Shown one piece after another: positions 47,660 to 58,079 of a stretch of DNA of 64,000 bases. Source of the stretch: Clostridiales bacterium (GTDB taxonomy: Bacteria > Bacillota > Clostridia > Oscillospirales > Oscillospiraceae); NCBI GenBank assembly GCA_022775085.1, contig JALFJQ010000005.1:1-64000 (forward strand), read 5' to 3'. The position numbers and the translations under genes are program-made. The number at the start of each line of letters is the position of its first letter. The stretch's first letter is position 1. The notes beneath the pieces were generated by a model. The model had not been told where the DNA came from, ran no database searches, and saw only the letters and a list, made by a program, of their open reading frames with translations.

Positions 47660-50600
47660 TTAGCGTTCCACGCTCCGGGATTTCTCCTTGTCGGGGGAAT
47701 CCTCCTCCGGCGCATCATCCAGCAGGGCCTTATCCTTCTGATCCATATTCAGCAGGATATTCAGTTCCTTCAAACGAGCAGACTTTTCCGCCAGTTCTTC
47801 TTCTTTAGCAAAAGGCGTTTCCATTTCTGCTTTTGCATTGGCTAGCTGGGTGCGGGTGTCCTGCAATGCTGCCTGATATTCTGCCAGCTCCTTTGCCAGA
47901 CCGTCCACCAGATTGTCCATACGGGTGATGTTGCCGAAGACATCGGCACCCAGGCTGATGGTGTGGGACATGGCCCCCTTCATGGTGAGTCTATAGTCCG
48001 TGTGGGCGGCATCGTACTGGAGGGACATGGAAAAGCCCCGGTACTGTCCCAGCGAGATCGCGTCGGAGCCTTGAAGTTCGGTGCAGGCATTGATAACCGC
48101 CTTGCCAGCAGCTTCCTTTTCGGAATAGTGGGTTCCCTTAATCTCCATACCGATGAAGCCTTCTGTCGGCTTAGGGTGTGCTTGGGCAGTTGCCACATCC
48201 TTTTCATAGCCCGCAATGGCTTCAGTGAGCTTGGCAATGTCAGCCGGGTACTTCCGCAGCACCAGATTTTCCAGAGCGAACCGCTGATTTAGGTGGTTCG
48301 CTTTCAGCATATTCAGCTTACTGACCTCCACATCCAGATTACATTTTTCGATGATCAGAGGATTGCCGGTAGCCAGCGCCTTGATTTCGGAGTAGCTCAG
48401 GGCGGTTTCGTCCACATCATCCGCAATTCTGGCAGGGGCTTTGCTGGTCATGATTTGAGCGATAAATTTCTGCTTATTCTCCACAAGCTGGTAGAGGTAC
48501 GAATCAAATGTACTTTCCGTGACATAACGGAAAATTTCAACCTCCGGATTCTGATTACCCTGACGGACGATTCTGCCCAGCCGCTGGGCAAGGTCAGAAG
48601 GACGCCACGGACAATCAATATCATGCAAAGCAATCAGTTTATCCTGACAATTCGTGCCTGCGCCCATCTTGGCGGTGCTGCCAATCAGCACCCGCACCTG
48701 ACCGGAACGGACTTTGGAGAACAATTCTTTCTTTCGCACCTCCGTATTGGCTTCATGGATGTAGGCGATTTCCTCCGGTGGAATACCTTTTTCGGTTAGT
48801 TTTTGTTTCAGATCATCGTAGACATTGAAAGAACCGTCACCCTTGGGCGTGGACAGGTCGCAGAACACAAGCTGGGCACTACGCTGCTCCTGCGTCCGCT
48901 CCCAAATTGAGAAGACATTCCGTGCGCAGATGGAGGTTTTGCTGGTATCGCTGTCCGGTGCCAGAGGATTGACCAGCCGCATATCCAGTGCCAGCTTTCT
49001 GCCGTCATTTGTTATCTTCAGCATATTATCAATACTGGGATCGACATGACCGGCACGGATTTCCTCTGCCCGGTCAGCAAGGGACTTAATCATATCCCGC
49101 TGCATGGGAGAGGGCTTGATAACCTCCGTGTGGAAGTTAGCCTTTGGAACCGGCAGCATGAGCATATCTGCCGTCTGGATATCCGCAACCATCTTGAAGG
49201 TGGCCATCAGTTCCGGCAGGTTGTAGAACTTGGCAAACCGGGTCTTGCTCCGGTAGCCGCTGCCCTCCGGGGACAGCTCAATGGCGGTGACGGTTTCTCC
49301 ATAGTTTGCCGCCCAGTCATCGAAGTTCAGCAGTCCCATTTCTTCCAGGGTGCTGTACTGCAAATACCGCTGGATGGTATACAACTCTACCATACTGTTC
49401 GAGATAGGGGTGCCGGTGGCGAAGATGACACCACAGTTGCCGGTGATCTCGTCCAGATACTGGCACTTCATAAACAAATCCGAGGACTTTTGTGCTTCCG
49501 TCTGGGCGATACCGCCCACATTCCGCATTTTTGTCGCGAGGAACAAATTCTTAAAAAAATGGCTCTCATCCACGAAAATGCGGTCAACGCCCAACTGCTC
49601 AAAGGTTACCACATCGTCCTTGCGGCTCTGGTCGTTCAGCTTGGCAAGCCTGTTTTCCAGCGATTTCCGGGTGCGTTCCATCTGCTTGATAGAATAATTC
49701 TCCGCATGGTTCCGCTTGGCTTCCCGGATGCCGTCCAGGATGCTGTCGATCTGCCGCCGAAGAATGATCTCCTGCCGCTCTTTTGACATGGGGATTTTCT
49801 CAAACTGACTATGACCGATGATAATGGCATCATAATCGCCGGTGGCAATCCGGGCGCAGAACTTCTTCCGGTTTGTGGTTTCAAAGTCCTTTTTGGTGGC
49901 AACCAGAATATTGGCAGAGGGGTAGAGCTGGAGCCATTCTGCCGACCACTGCTCTGTGATATGGTTGGGCACCACGATCAGGGACTTGGTACACAGACCC
50001 AGCCGCTTGCTCTCCATCGCTGCCGCAACAATTTCGAAGGTCTTCCCAGCCCCAACTTCGTGGGCAAGCAATGTATTTCCGCCGTACATGATGTGGGCAA
50101 TGGCGTTGATCTGGTGCTTTCGCAGAGTAATTTCCGGGTTCATGCCGGAGAATCGGATGTGTTGACCGTCGTATTCCCGTGGGCGGATTGCGTTGAAGGT
50201 CTCGTTGTAGATGCCGCACAGCCGCTCCCGGCGGTCAATATCCTTCCAAACCCATTCCGCGAACTTGGCCTTAATCAGCTCCTGCCGATCCTGGGCAATG
50301 GCAGTCTCCTTCTTGTTCAGCACCCGGACTTCGTTGCCGTCGGCATCGATCTTGGTGTCATAAATGCGGACATCCTTCTGATTTAGGGTCTGCTCAAAGA
50401 TGTGGTAGGCATTGATCCGCTTGGTGCCGTAGGTGGTGACCGCCTTGATGTTGCTGCCGTCAAAGGATTTGTTGGTTACATTCCACTCGCCGGAATGGGG
50501 TGAATACAGCACATGGATTTTGTCCCGTGCATAAGCGCTTGTGCCAATGACCTCATACAAAAACTGCTCGTAGACCTCCTTGGGTACCCAGTTGACGCCA

Positions 50601-53600
50601 ATGCGGACGCCGATCTCACCGGCAGTCAAATCCACCGGCTGCACAGCGGTTAGGGCTTCGATATTACTGGAAAGCAGTTCTTTCTTTTCGGGTGGTAAAA
50701 CCTCCTGCAAGGCTTTCGCCATACGCAGCTTCCGGCGAACATTTCCGGACAGGTATTCGTCTGCGGTGACAAAATTATACCGCTCCAAATCGACGAAAGC
50801 AACCGGGATTTCCTCTTTGCGCTCGGCGCAGTTCACATCCCGGAAGATCACCCCGGAAAGCTCTACCTCTAGTTCTGCCTCAGTCTTGCCGGACAGTTCT
50901 GCCATAAAGGGCATATCCACCCGCGCCTCTTCCGCTATGGACACGGCAAGGGCTTCGCTGGCGGTGTCCACAGAGGTGACAGCCACATGAGGGCGGATGG
51001 TGCGTTTGGTGAACATATCCGCCTTACGCTTGAAGTTACCTTCCTCGTCCAGTACCTCCAAGGAACACAGCAGGAAATAGCTGGAATCCTCTCCAAAGGC
51101 AAGGCTGTTGCCCCGGCTGGAAAGCAGACCATACTTTTTCGTATAATCATCGTAGAGGGTATTAAGCTGTGCCTGCTCTTTTTGAATGTCCTCGTCGGGA
51201 TACCCTTCGGTCTGGTAGTCAATGAGTTTTCGCACACAATCCCGGAGAGCAATCATGCCACGGATGCGGTTCTCCGCCGTAACAGAAACCTCCACGGGAT
51301 TCATACGGCTGTTTTCCCGGAAGTACACCTTGCCATCTACAATGGTGTAGCTGAAGTTACGCACACTGGGGTCTGCCGGGATGGAATTATCTTCTTCCTC
51401 CAATTCCTCCTGCTGGTACTCGGTGATCTGGGCATGGATATTGTGGATAGCACCCTGCAGCAGTTCGGACAAGTCAGCATTCTCGTCAGCCCTACAAACG
51501 CTGTCCACGCCGAACCGGGTAGATTCCATGACCATTTCGCCCAGAATCATCTCCGGGTGCTGGACAAAGTAGCTGTTCATGCGGATGCCGTTGGCATCGG
51601 TGTCCAGATGCACCCAGTCGGGTTCAATGACCGTCATCCGGTCACGCTTTTGCAGGAACAGAATATCGCTGGTTACTTCCGTTCCGGCATTGCGCTTAAA
51701 AGCGGTGTTTGGCAGACGGATGGCACCAATGAGGTCCGCCCGCTGTGCAAGGTACTTCCGCAGGTTGGAGTTTTCCTTGTCCATCGTTCCCTTGGAGGTA
51801 ATGAACGCCACAATGCCGCCGGGTCTGACCTTGTCCAGTGTTTTACCGAAAAAGTAATCGTGAATCAGCCAATGGTGCTTGTCATACCGTTTGTCCAGCA
51901 CTTTGAAGTCACCAAAGGGCACATTGCCGATGGCTACATCAAAGAAGCTGTCGGGCATCTGCACTTTTTCAAAGCCGGTGACGGCGATGGAGCTGTTTTG
52001 ATAGAGCTGCTGGGCGATGCGCCCGGAGATGGAATCCAGTTCCACACCATAAGCGTGACTGCCTGCCATGGAGCCTGGAATCATGCCGATGAAGTTGCCC
52101 ACTCCGCAGGAGGGTTCCAGAATATTGCCCTCTCGGAAGCCCATCTGCTCCAATGCCTGATACATAGCCTGGATGATAACCGGTGAGGTGTAGAAAGCGG
52201 TCAGGGAGCTGGCTCTGGCGGCAGCGTATTCTTCTTCGGAAAGTAGGGCTTTCAGCTCCTGGTATTTGCTGTGCTTTTCGTCAAAGCAATCAGCAAGTCC
52301 GCCCCAGCCCACATACCGGGAGAGTATTTCCTGCTCCACTGGGGTTGCCAGCCTGCCCACGTCCTCAATGCGTTTCAGGATTCGGATAGCGGCGACATTG
52401 GCGGCATACTTTTCGCTGGCGGTGCCGTAGCCCAGTTCCGGGTCGGTGATGCGGAAATTGGTACGCTGCTCTCTGGGAATCTCCGGGTACAGCGGCTCAA
52501 AGGTGATACGCTCCCGCTTGGGCTTCGGCTGGGGTGGGATTGGAGCGGCAGGCTCCTGCGCTGCTTCGGCATCTGCCACCACCTGTTGGATGAAAGGGTC
52601 GCTCTCCAGAGCGTCCGGGTCAACCACTTCGCCGTTGACGATGCCCCGTTGTGCCAGGTTCTGCCGAATCTGTTCCGGGTCGATATCGCCAAAGGTATCT
52701 TCTGCATCACGAGTATCAGATACTTCTACCGCCAAAGGGCGGTGGACGAGAACTGCTGCCTTTGCATCCTCCAGAGTATCGAAGGGACCTGCAACAGAGC
52801 TTGCCACCCCATCCACAATGCCGTAGTGATTATAGAACCAGCCATTGGAATGCCGCCATGTCTGGATTTGCTCACCATCTGAATCCCATTGCAGCAGTAT
52901 TTCGGCTTCGTAAATCGCTACCTTTGCGAGCTGCTCTTTGGAAAAGGAAACCAGCTCGTCAAAATCCAAGTTAACCAGTTCCTGTTCCGTCAGTTCCTTC
53001 AAAGAGCGATATTGTCTGGAATCAACGATGATGCCTTCGATATAACGATCCAGCCTGAACTTGATCAGATTCACATAGACTTCAACGGGGATTTCGTCGT
53101 CCGTAATGGTGGTGTAGGCTACACTTACTTTGTGAAGATCTGAGAAATCAGCTTCACTGCCGTATTCCTGCGAACAGAATTGATCGATCAACTCTTTGGC
53201 AGCATCCAAATCAACATTGGATGCCATCTTTGGCTGTTCTTCCGGCTGCGATAGTCCCGACAACTGGCGTAAGGTATGGTCCCTGCCGAAAACGGAGAAG
53301 GTGCCAGCCTGATACGCCTGCATTGCCTCCATGCCACGCTCCCGCTCCTGATAGAAGCGGTCACCCGGCAGGGTTGCGTTCCACAGGGGCAGCATCATGG
53401 TTTCGTAGATTTCCCTGATACGCTCTGGGTCAGAAAACTGCCCTTGAATATCTGCCACCCCATCCCAGTAGTCAAAGATACTCTTTTCGGTGGGTCTGGT
53501 ATATTCATCAGGGGCATCCCGGAAGAAGTTCATAACCAGCTTCGCAAGCTGCTTGACTTCGTAATCAGCCATCTTCTCGGCATCGCTGGGGTACAAGAAT

Positions 53601-56212
53601 CTGCCAAGGGAAATCATGTCAGAAATCCGCTTTGTAATGGCAGGCCATTTCAGTTCCACCTGCGCATAAGGGGCACCCAGACTGCCGTGGCTGAAGGACA
53701 GGCCGGCAGAGGTATAGGTCTGGTTGTCGTTCCCACCATGATAGCCGCTGTACTCGCCATGCTGCTGTTTCAGAAACCGCTCCCGCTCTTTGGTATCCGT
53801 GTTCCGACTGAAAAAGGAGAAAGTATCCAGTCGGGATTCATAGCTTCGCTCGGAGCCACGCAGAATACGGTCTATTTCATCGTCTGAAATGAAAAACCGC
53901 CGCTGTGGGGCATACCCTTCGGCGGCGGTGAAAATATGCGGTTCCCGTTGCAAATCTTCCAGCCTGCGCAGAAGTGCTATGGGGTCATACCATCGACTTC
54001 TGAGCAAACTGCGGTCTTTTTCATAGACGGCGGCAAACAATGTCCATTCGTCTACAAGCTGGCTGAGTGTGTCACGATCTTCCAGAAGGCGCTGCATCTG
54101 GACTTCAATTTCCGGGAAACCACCCTTGGCAGAATAGGTCAGCGTGGTCAGGGGGAGATACCCGGAATCCTTGGCTTCGTCGCTGAATTCCCGTCTGGCA
54201 TAAATCAGGGACTTTGCCAGCTCGATTCGCTCAAAGTCCTGCACCCGGTCAAGCTCGCTCTGGGGCATGTACCGCCCCAAATCCAGCAGCTCCCGGATGC
54301 GCTTTGCCGCCTGCTCCCATGTGACAAGGGTGGTATACCGCTTTTGGACGGTGCGCCCGGTGGCAATGCGGATGCCATCCGCATCATACCAGATGGCGTA
54401 TTCCCAATCCTGAATAAAAAGCCCCGCGCCGTTGGTGCCGTAACTCTTTTGTAGAAAAGCGGCATTTTCTTCCAGCGGCTTGTCCTTCATGAAATAGGCG
54501 CAGATGATCAGGCGGCTGTTTCTGTCATTGAAACCGATGCAAAGGACTTCATCAATGACCTGCTGGGGGAGCTGTGGCTGGGAGAAGAAGGTCTGCTGTT
54601 CGCCCTCCTGCTCGGGTGCAAGATAACTGCCGTCCATGAAGGAAATCTGTTGGTCATCATAACTGGGCGGCAGCTCGACCCGTGTATTAAGGAAATAAGT
54701 GCCCTGCTCAATGAGATTGCCGGTCAGCTCCGCAACAATGCCCCATGAAAAAACGGACTCCTTTGCGCGGGAGAGGTATGCGCCCTCCCACATAAGAAGT
54801 CCGTCATCTGTGGCCTTATATCCGATACGGGTGTTGTCCACGATCAATTCCGTGTATCTGTCCGGGTAGACAGATTTCAAATAATTAGCCCTTTCAATCT
54901 GGTCATAATGCTCCCGGAAGAAATTCTGTATTTCCTTTTTGGGAGATTTCAGATCATCGTCCCGGTTTTCCAGAATCGCCATAATGAATCGCTCATCCAG
55001 AAGCGGGGGCAGCTCGGAATCTATGCGTAAATCAGTTCCTGCAGAATCTGCTCCTCCGCTGCTGAGCGGAAGTTGTTCATCAGGCCCACCCATTTCATCT
55101 GGTCGGCGGCTTTCAGTTCCTCCGTCACGCCCTCGGTCTGCGCCATCTGGCTGACGATCTGCTCCAGTCGGCTCCGGGCTGTCTCCTCGATCTCCATCAG
55201 ATGAGCGTGGAGCTGCCCCGTGGTCAGAAGGTTCGTGTAGGTCACTTTCCGGCTCTGCTGCAGGAATCTGCGGCGCATCAATCCGTACTTCCCAAGGGGA
55301 ATCTGGGGTTCCTGGGGCGGGAGAAGGTTCGGAAGCAGATAGTCCCCCTGCTTCGTGTATGTGATCTGTGTCATGGTTCATGCTCCTTTCTGGTTGGTTT
55401 TCAGCTACAGCATACTCTTTTTCGGCGGGTTCTTCAAATGTGCGATTTTGCTGACGCTGCAAGGACAGCACCGTTCGGGCAATTTCGGACAGGCACATCT
55501 GGGAAATGTCGCTGGTAGCCGCGCCCAGGGCGTTGAGCGTCTGCAAGGTATTGAAACCGCTGATATAGCTGAAATCCTCTGGGGTAAAATGTGCAGAAGG
55601 GTCAATACCGCAGCGCACCAAAAGCATATAGCCGATGCTGTTTTGCAGCAGGGGCTTAAAAATGGCTTCCAGCGATTCCTCGTCCAGCGGTTCCAGGAAG
55701 CTACCTTCCTTATAATAAATGAGCTGCGCCAGATAGTCCTGGAAGTTGTCCTCCATGACATTGGATGCTGCGGAAATCAGAGCATCGCCCAGCGTATTCG
55801 CATTGCCCAGAACACCAAAGCTGTTTTCCAGCGTTTCCATGATTGCCTGTTCCTGCTCCGGGCGAATTGTCCAGATGGGAACCGGGCGAGGATGCCGCCC
55901 CTCATGGGTATCGGCAATGTCGAAGTAGTATTTGATTCTCGCCTGCCCGTTGCTGTCGCTGTCCAGAATGGCAATGCCCTTGGAGCCGCGATTGACCCAC
56001 CGCCCGAACCGCTGGTTCCAGCCCTGCCGCCCTTCTATAGGCAGAACAGCAGTGGCATCCGGCCTTTGAGCATACAGCAGGATTTGCCTATCAAAGGATA
56101 GACGAAAATTGTAGCAGGCGGTGGTCAGAAACCGGGGCCACGCTTCCGGCGTTGCCACTTCTCCTGCGGTCTGCAAATACAAATCCGTGATCCGTTCATA
56201 TTTTGATGCCAT
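47660..56212 (-). CDS. Giant N6-adenine methylase / SNF2 helicase (LtrC-like)
   Basis: A 2850-residue protein. An ArdC-like region (1-130: WPRFLTTACYNFRLSFDRQ) is followed by an acidic, Gly/Pro-rich linker (about 280-410). A class I methylase lies at about 1365-1560 with motif I LEPSCGVGNFIG and motif IV NVPF. A SNF2-type helicase spans about 2030-2600: Walker A LAHEVGAGKTFEI, box II VDESHFFKN and motif VI LAQRLGRIVRQGNQN. The C-terminus is a coiled coil. Such proteins are universal in Tn1549-like ICEs, presumably protecting or remodelling entering DNA; the exact role is unproven. NVPF replaces the usual NPPF/Y, so methyl transfer needs testing. Confidence 0.92.
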   Translation of the reverse strand: MASKYERITDLYLQTAGEVATPEAWPRFLTTACYNFRLSFDRQILLYAQRPDATAVLPIEGRQGWNQRFGRWVNRGSKGIAILDSDSNGQARIKYYFDIADTHEGRHPRPVPIWTIRPEQEQAIMETLENSFGVLGNANTLGDALISAASNVMEDNFQDYLAQLIYYKEGSFLEPLDEESLEAIFKPLLQNSIGYMLLVRCGIDPSAHFTPEDFSYISGFNTLQTLNALGAATSDISQMCLSEIARTVLSLQRQQNRTFEEPAEKEYAVAENQPERSMNHDTDHIHEAGGLSASEPSPAPGTPDSPWEVRIDAPQIPAAEPESDLHEPSDHGAAPRSSDGDRGDSPEPTGADRQPDGADRGRDGGTESRRPDEMGGPDEQLPLSSGGADSAGTDLRIDSELPPLLDERFIMAILENRDDDLKSPKKEIQNFFREHYDQIERANYLKSVYPDRYTELIVDNTRIGYKATDDGLLMWEGAYLSRAKESVFSWGIVAELTGNLIEQGTYFLNTRVELPPSYDDQQISFMDGSYLAPEQEGEQQTFFSQPQLPQQVIDEVLCIGFNDRNSRLIICAYFMKDKPLEENAAFLQKSYGTNGAGLFIQDWEYAIWYDADGIRIATGRTVQKRYTTLVTWEQAAKRIRELLDLGRYMPQSELDRVQDFERIELAKSLIYARREFSDEAKDSGYLPLTTLTYSAKGGFPEIEVQMQRLLEDRDTLSQLVDEWTLFAAVYEKDRSLLRSRWYDPIALLRRLEDLQREPHIFTAAEGYAPQRRFFISDDEIDRILRGSERSYESRLDTFSFFSRNTDTKERERFLKQQHGEYSGYHGGNDNQTYTSAGLSFSHGSLGAPYAQVELKWPAITKRISDMISLGRFLYPSDAEKMADYEVKQLAKLVMNFFRDAPDEYTRPTEKSIFDYWDGVADIQGQFSDPERIREIYETMMLPLWNATLPGDRFYQERERGMEAMQAYQAGTFSVFGRDHTLRQLSGLSQPEEQPKMASNVDLDAAKELIDQFCSQEYGSEADFSDLHKVSVAYTTITDDEIPVEVYVNLIKFRLDRYIEGIIVDSRQYRSLKELTEQELVNLDFDELVSFSKEQLAKVAIYEAEILLQWDSDGEQIQTWRHSNGWFYNHYGIVDGVASSVAGPFDTLEDAKAAVLVHRPLAVEVSDTRDAEDTFGDIDPEQIRQNLAQRGIVNGEVVDPDALESDPFIQQVVADAEAAQEPAAPIPPQPKPKRERITFEPLYPEIPREQRTNFRITDPELGYGTASEKYAANVAAIRILKRIEDVGRLATPVEQEILSRYVGWGGLADCFDEKHSKYQELKALLSEEEYAAARASSLTAFYTSPVIIQAMYQALEQMGFREGNILEPSCGVGNFIGMIPGSMAGSHAYGVELDSISGRIAQQLYQNSSIAVTGFEKVQMPDSFFDVAIGNVPFGDFKVLDKRYDKHHWLIHDYFFGKTLDKVRPGGIVAFITSKGTMDKENSNLRKYLAQRADLIGAIRLPNTAFKRNAGTEVTSDILFLQKRDRMTVIEPDWVHLDTDANGIRMNSYFVQHPEMILGEMVMESTRFGVDSVCRADENADLSELLQGAIHNIHAQITEYQQEELEEEDNSIPADPSVRNFSYTIVDGKVYFRENSRMNPVEVSVTAENRIRGMIALRDCVRKLIDYQTEGYPDEDIQKEQAQLNTLYDDYTKKYGLLSSRGNSLAFGEDSSYFLLCSLEVLDEEGNFKRKADMFTKRTIRPHVAVTSVDTASEALAVSIAEEARVDMPFMAELSGKTEAELEVELSGVIFRDVNCAERKEEIPVAFVDLERYNFVTADEYLSGNVRRKLRMAKALQEVLPPEKKELLSSNIEALTAVQPVDLTAGEIGVRIGVNWVPKEVYEQFLYEVIGTSAYARDKIHVLYSPHSGEWNVTNKSFDGSNIKAVTTYGTKRINAYHIFEQTLNQKDVRIYDTKIDADGNEVRVLNKKETAIAQDRQELIKAKFAEWVWKDIDRRERLCGIYNETFNAIRPREYDGQHIRFSGMNPEITLRKHQINAIAHIMYGGNTLLAHEVGAGKTFEIVAAAMESKRLGLCTKSLIVVPNHITEQWSAEWLQLYPSANILVATKKDFETTNRKKFCARIATGDYDAIIIGHSQFEKIPMSKERQEIILRRQIDSILDGIREAKRNHAENYSIKQMERTRKSLENRLAKLNDQSRKDDVVTFEQLGVDRIFVDESHFFKNLFLATKMRNVGGIAQTEAQKSSDLFMKCQYLDEITGNCGVIFATGTPISNSMVELYTIQRYLQYSTLEEMGLLNFDDWAANYGETVTAIELSPEGSGYRSKTRFAKFYNLPELMATFKMVADIQTADMLMLPVPKANFHTEVIKPSPMQRDMIKSLADRAEEIRAGHVDPSIDNMLKITNDGRKLALDMRLVNPLAPDSDTSKTSICARNVFSIWERTQEQRSAQLVFCDLSTPKGDGSFNVYDDLKQKLTEKGIPPEEIAYIHEANTEVRKKELFSKVRSGQVRVLIGSTAKMGAGTNCQDKLIALHDIDCPWRPSDLAQRLGRIVRQGNQNPEVEIFRYVTESTFDSYLYQLVENKQKFIAQIMTSKAPARIADDVDETALSYSEIKALATGNPLIIEKCNLDVEVSKLNMLKANHLNQRFALENLVLRKYPADIAKLTEAIAGYEKDVATAQAHPKPTEGFIGMEIKGTHYSEKEAAGKAVINACTELQGSDAISLGQYRGFSMSLQYDAAHTDYRLTMKGAMSHTISLGADVFGNITRMDNLVDGLAKELAEYQAALQDTRTQLANAKAEMETPFAKEEELAEKSARLKELNILLNMDQKDKALLDDAPEEDSPDKEKSRSVER

Positions 56213-56230
56213 CGGCTCACCTCCCGGCTA

Positions 56231-57181
56231 TCAGCGTTCGTCACGGTCTTTGGCTTTCGGGCGGATGGGTACGCCCTGCTCATCGTAATTCTTTGGATCG
56301 GCGGCAGGGGTATCCCAACCGAACATGGAACCGGCTACCATAGCGGCTTCCTGTGCTTTGGTCACGCCATTGGCAGCATTGGCGGCGGTCACGCCCTCTC
56401 TGGGGGAAGTATCCTGCGGAAATATTCCCATGGGGGTATATCCCTTTTCGCCCTTGGTAATGACAATCATTTCTCCTGTGGATTCCAGAACACTGAAGCA
56501 CTTCTCCGGGAGGGACGAACGCAGAGGAATCGTTTTCACACCATTGTGCTGCATCCGCTCTGCAAACTCACAAATGTGATAGAGATTGTTTCCAACCTCC
56601 AGATGGGTTTCATCGATATAGCGGCAGGTCTGCTCCAGGGTTTCACCGGAGGGAAGCGTCATGCGGATTCTGTCGCCGTCCGGAATCCGAAACAGCTCTT
56701 TATAGTCCGGCGTGATGAAACGGATGCCCTTTTCCGCTTGCCGCATGTGTCGGTCCAGCCATTGCCGGATGTAGCAATAGCAGTAAATGTTGTATTCGCC
56801 TCTGTTGGGATTCAGCCGCAGCAGATAGGAATAGTGCGGGGTATCTGCCCGGAAGCCATATTCGTTCCGATCATTGCCGAAGCTGCTGTCCCGGTGCATC
56901 CAGCAGTAGGCAGACAGGCTGCTCCGATTTTTCAGAATGCCCCCATACTGTTCATCCTCCCGCAATGCGTTGATAACTTCGTCGAACTCATGCTTGAAAT
57001 CCTCGGACTTCAAATCTCCCCGGTGGTCATCCCAGCTTGAAAAAAACTGTTCGCCGCTGCTGCCGAAATCTCCACGAAGGTGCCCGATACAGCCGGTCTG
57101 GGACATAAGCTGCTGGGACTGGGAATAACTGTACATCTGCTCCGCTGCCGTCATGGGGCGCAAAGTCATTTCTGCTTCCAT
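56231..57181 (-). CDS. ICE-conserved protein of unknown function (316 aa)
   Basis: Not recognised at family level. The N-terminal 200 residues are aromatic and Cys/His-containing (AYCWMHRDSSFGNDRNEYGF, NIYCYCYIRQWLDRHM), followed by FITPDYKELFRIPDGDRIRM and, at the end, Ala-rich and charged stretches closing KAKDRDER. No signal or membrane segment. It starts one base before the stop of the next upstream gene and lies 18 bases before the helicase-methylase, so it is in the same transfer operon. Confidence 0.75.
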   Translation of the reverse strand: MEAEMTLRPMTAAEQMYSYSQSQQLMSQTGCIGHLRGDFGSSGEQFFSSWDDHRGDLKSEDFKHEFDEVINALREDEQYGGILKNRSSLSAYCWMHRDSSFGNDRNEYGFRADTPHYSYLLRLNPNRGEYNIYCYCYIRQWLDRHMRQAEKGIRFITPDYKELFRIPDGDRIRMTLPSGETLEQTCRYIDETHLEVGNNLYHICEFAERMQHNGVKTIPLRSSLPEKCFSVLESTGEMIVITKGEKGYTPMGIFPQDTSPREGVTAANAANGVTKAQEAAMVAGSMFGWDTPAADPKNYDEQGVPIRPKAKDRDER

Positions 57182-57454
57182 TTATCGCTCACGCTCCTGT
57201 TCTTTTTTGGATGTTATCGGAGGGATATCTCCGATAGCGGCGAGGTAATCAATCTCCTGCTCTGCTCTCTGGCAGAGGTCTTTCAGGGCTTCATACCGAT
57301 TGCAGGTATAATGACCCCAGAAATAGTTGTCCCCATCCTTACAACGCCATGTGACATACATGTCCTTCTTAGGATGTTCCCCAAGCACGAACTCCGAATC
57401 TTTGACCTTGATGCTCTGGGTGATAATGTAGCCTGCACATTCCCGTTGCTCCAT
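57182..57454 (-). CDS. Small ICE protein, paralogue of the next gene's N-terminus
   Basis: A 90-residue protein, function unknown. GYIITQSIKVKDSEFVLGEH aligns with DYEIIQSFHIGDQEVVIGEN of the neighbouring 202-residue protein, and both continue with a short aromatic/Cys stretch and a helix, so they share a domain. GAGAGGAG, encoded in the last codons of the upstream gene, is its ribosome site. Confidence 0.72.
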   Translation of the reverse strand: MEQRECAGYIITQSIKVKDSEFVLGEHPKKDMYVTWRCKDGDNYFWGHYTCNRYEALKDLCQRAEQEIDYLAAIGDIPPITSKKEQERER

Positions 57455-57457
57455 AAT

Positions 57458-58066
57458 TCATCGCTCCTCTCTGTCTTTATGGGATTTCTGTCGGTGTTCA
57501 GTTCTGTATTGGTCAAGCCCCAGTGCCGCCCATTTGGGAAGCTGTGACAGTTCCAAGGTGCCAAGAATATCCTGCCGTTCAAACCGGGCTTCTTTGCCGG
57601 AGTACAGATCAACACAGAAGCAGGCAGAGCCACGGCTGTGGGGAGATGCCCCAAAGCCGCCGGTGCAGAGCTTGATCTGCTTGGTTGCCATCTGATACTC
57701 CCGGCGAAGTACCTCCGGCTTGATGACAACCACCTTTCCGTTCAGATTATCCTCGTGGGAAAGGGGCGTGCAGTCAGCTTTGGTCAGCGGGGTGGTGTCG
57801 ATGCCCTGAAATTTGGGCTTGAACATTGCCACACGGGTTTTCTCCGCCTGCTGAGCCAGCCGCTTCCCATACAGCTTCGCAATCTCGCAGAAATCATCGC
57901 TGACCAGAACATCGTTATACAGTGCCACGATTTCATTCTGCTGGCAGAAAGCGCACATATAGCGCTCCTCCGGGAGGGCGTTCAGGTTTTCTCCGATCAC
58001 CACCTCCTGATCGCCAATATGAAAAGACTGGATGATCTCATAATCACCCGCCATGCGTTTATCCAT
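57458..58066 (-). CDS. ICE-conserved protein of unknown function (202 aa)
   Basis: The N-terminal 75 residues resemble the 90-residue neighbour; a CAFCQQNEI stretch may bind metal. The C-terminal half holds ACFCVDLYSGKEARFERQDILG and SQLPKWAALGLDQYR, a pattern found in ICE proteins of this operon type, and ends KSHKDREER. Soluble, unknown role. First transfer-type gene downstream of the pilus locus. Confidence 0.75.
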   Translation of the reverse strand: MDKRMAGDYEIIQSFHIGDQEVVIGENLNALPEERYMCAFCQQNEIVALYNDVLVSDDFCEIAKLYGKRLAQQAEKTRVAMFKPKFQGIDTTPLTKADCTPLSHEDNLNGKVVVIKPEVLRREYQMATKQIKLCTGGFGASPHSRGSACFCVDLYSGKEARFERQDILGTLELSQLPKWAALGLDQYRTEHRQKSHKDREER

Positions 58067-58079
58067 AATCTTCCTCCTG

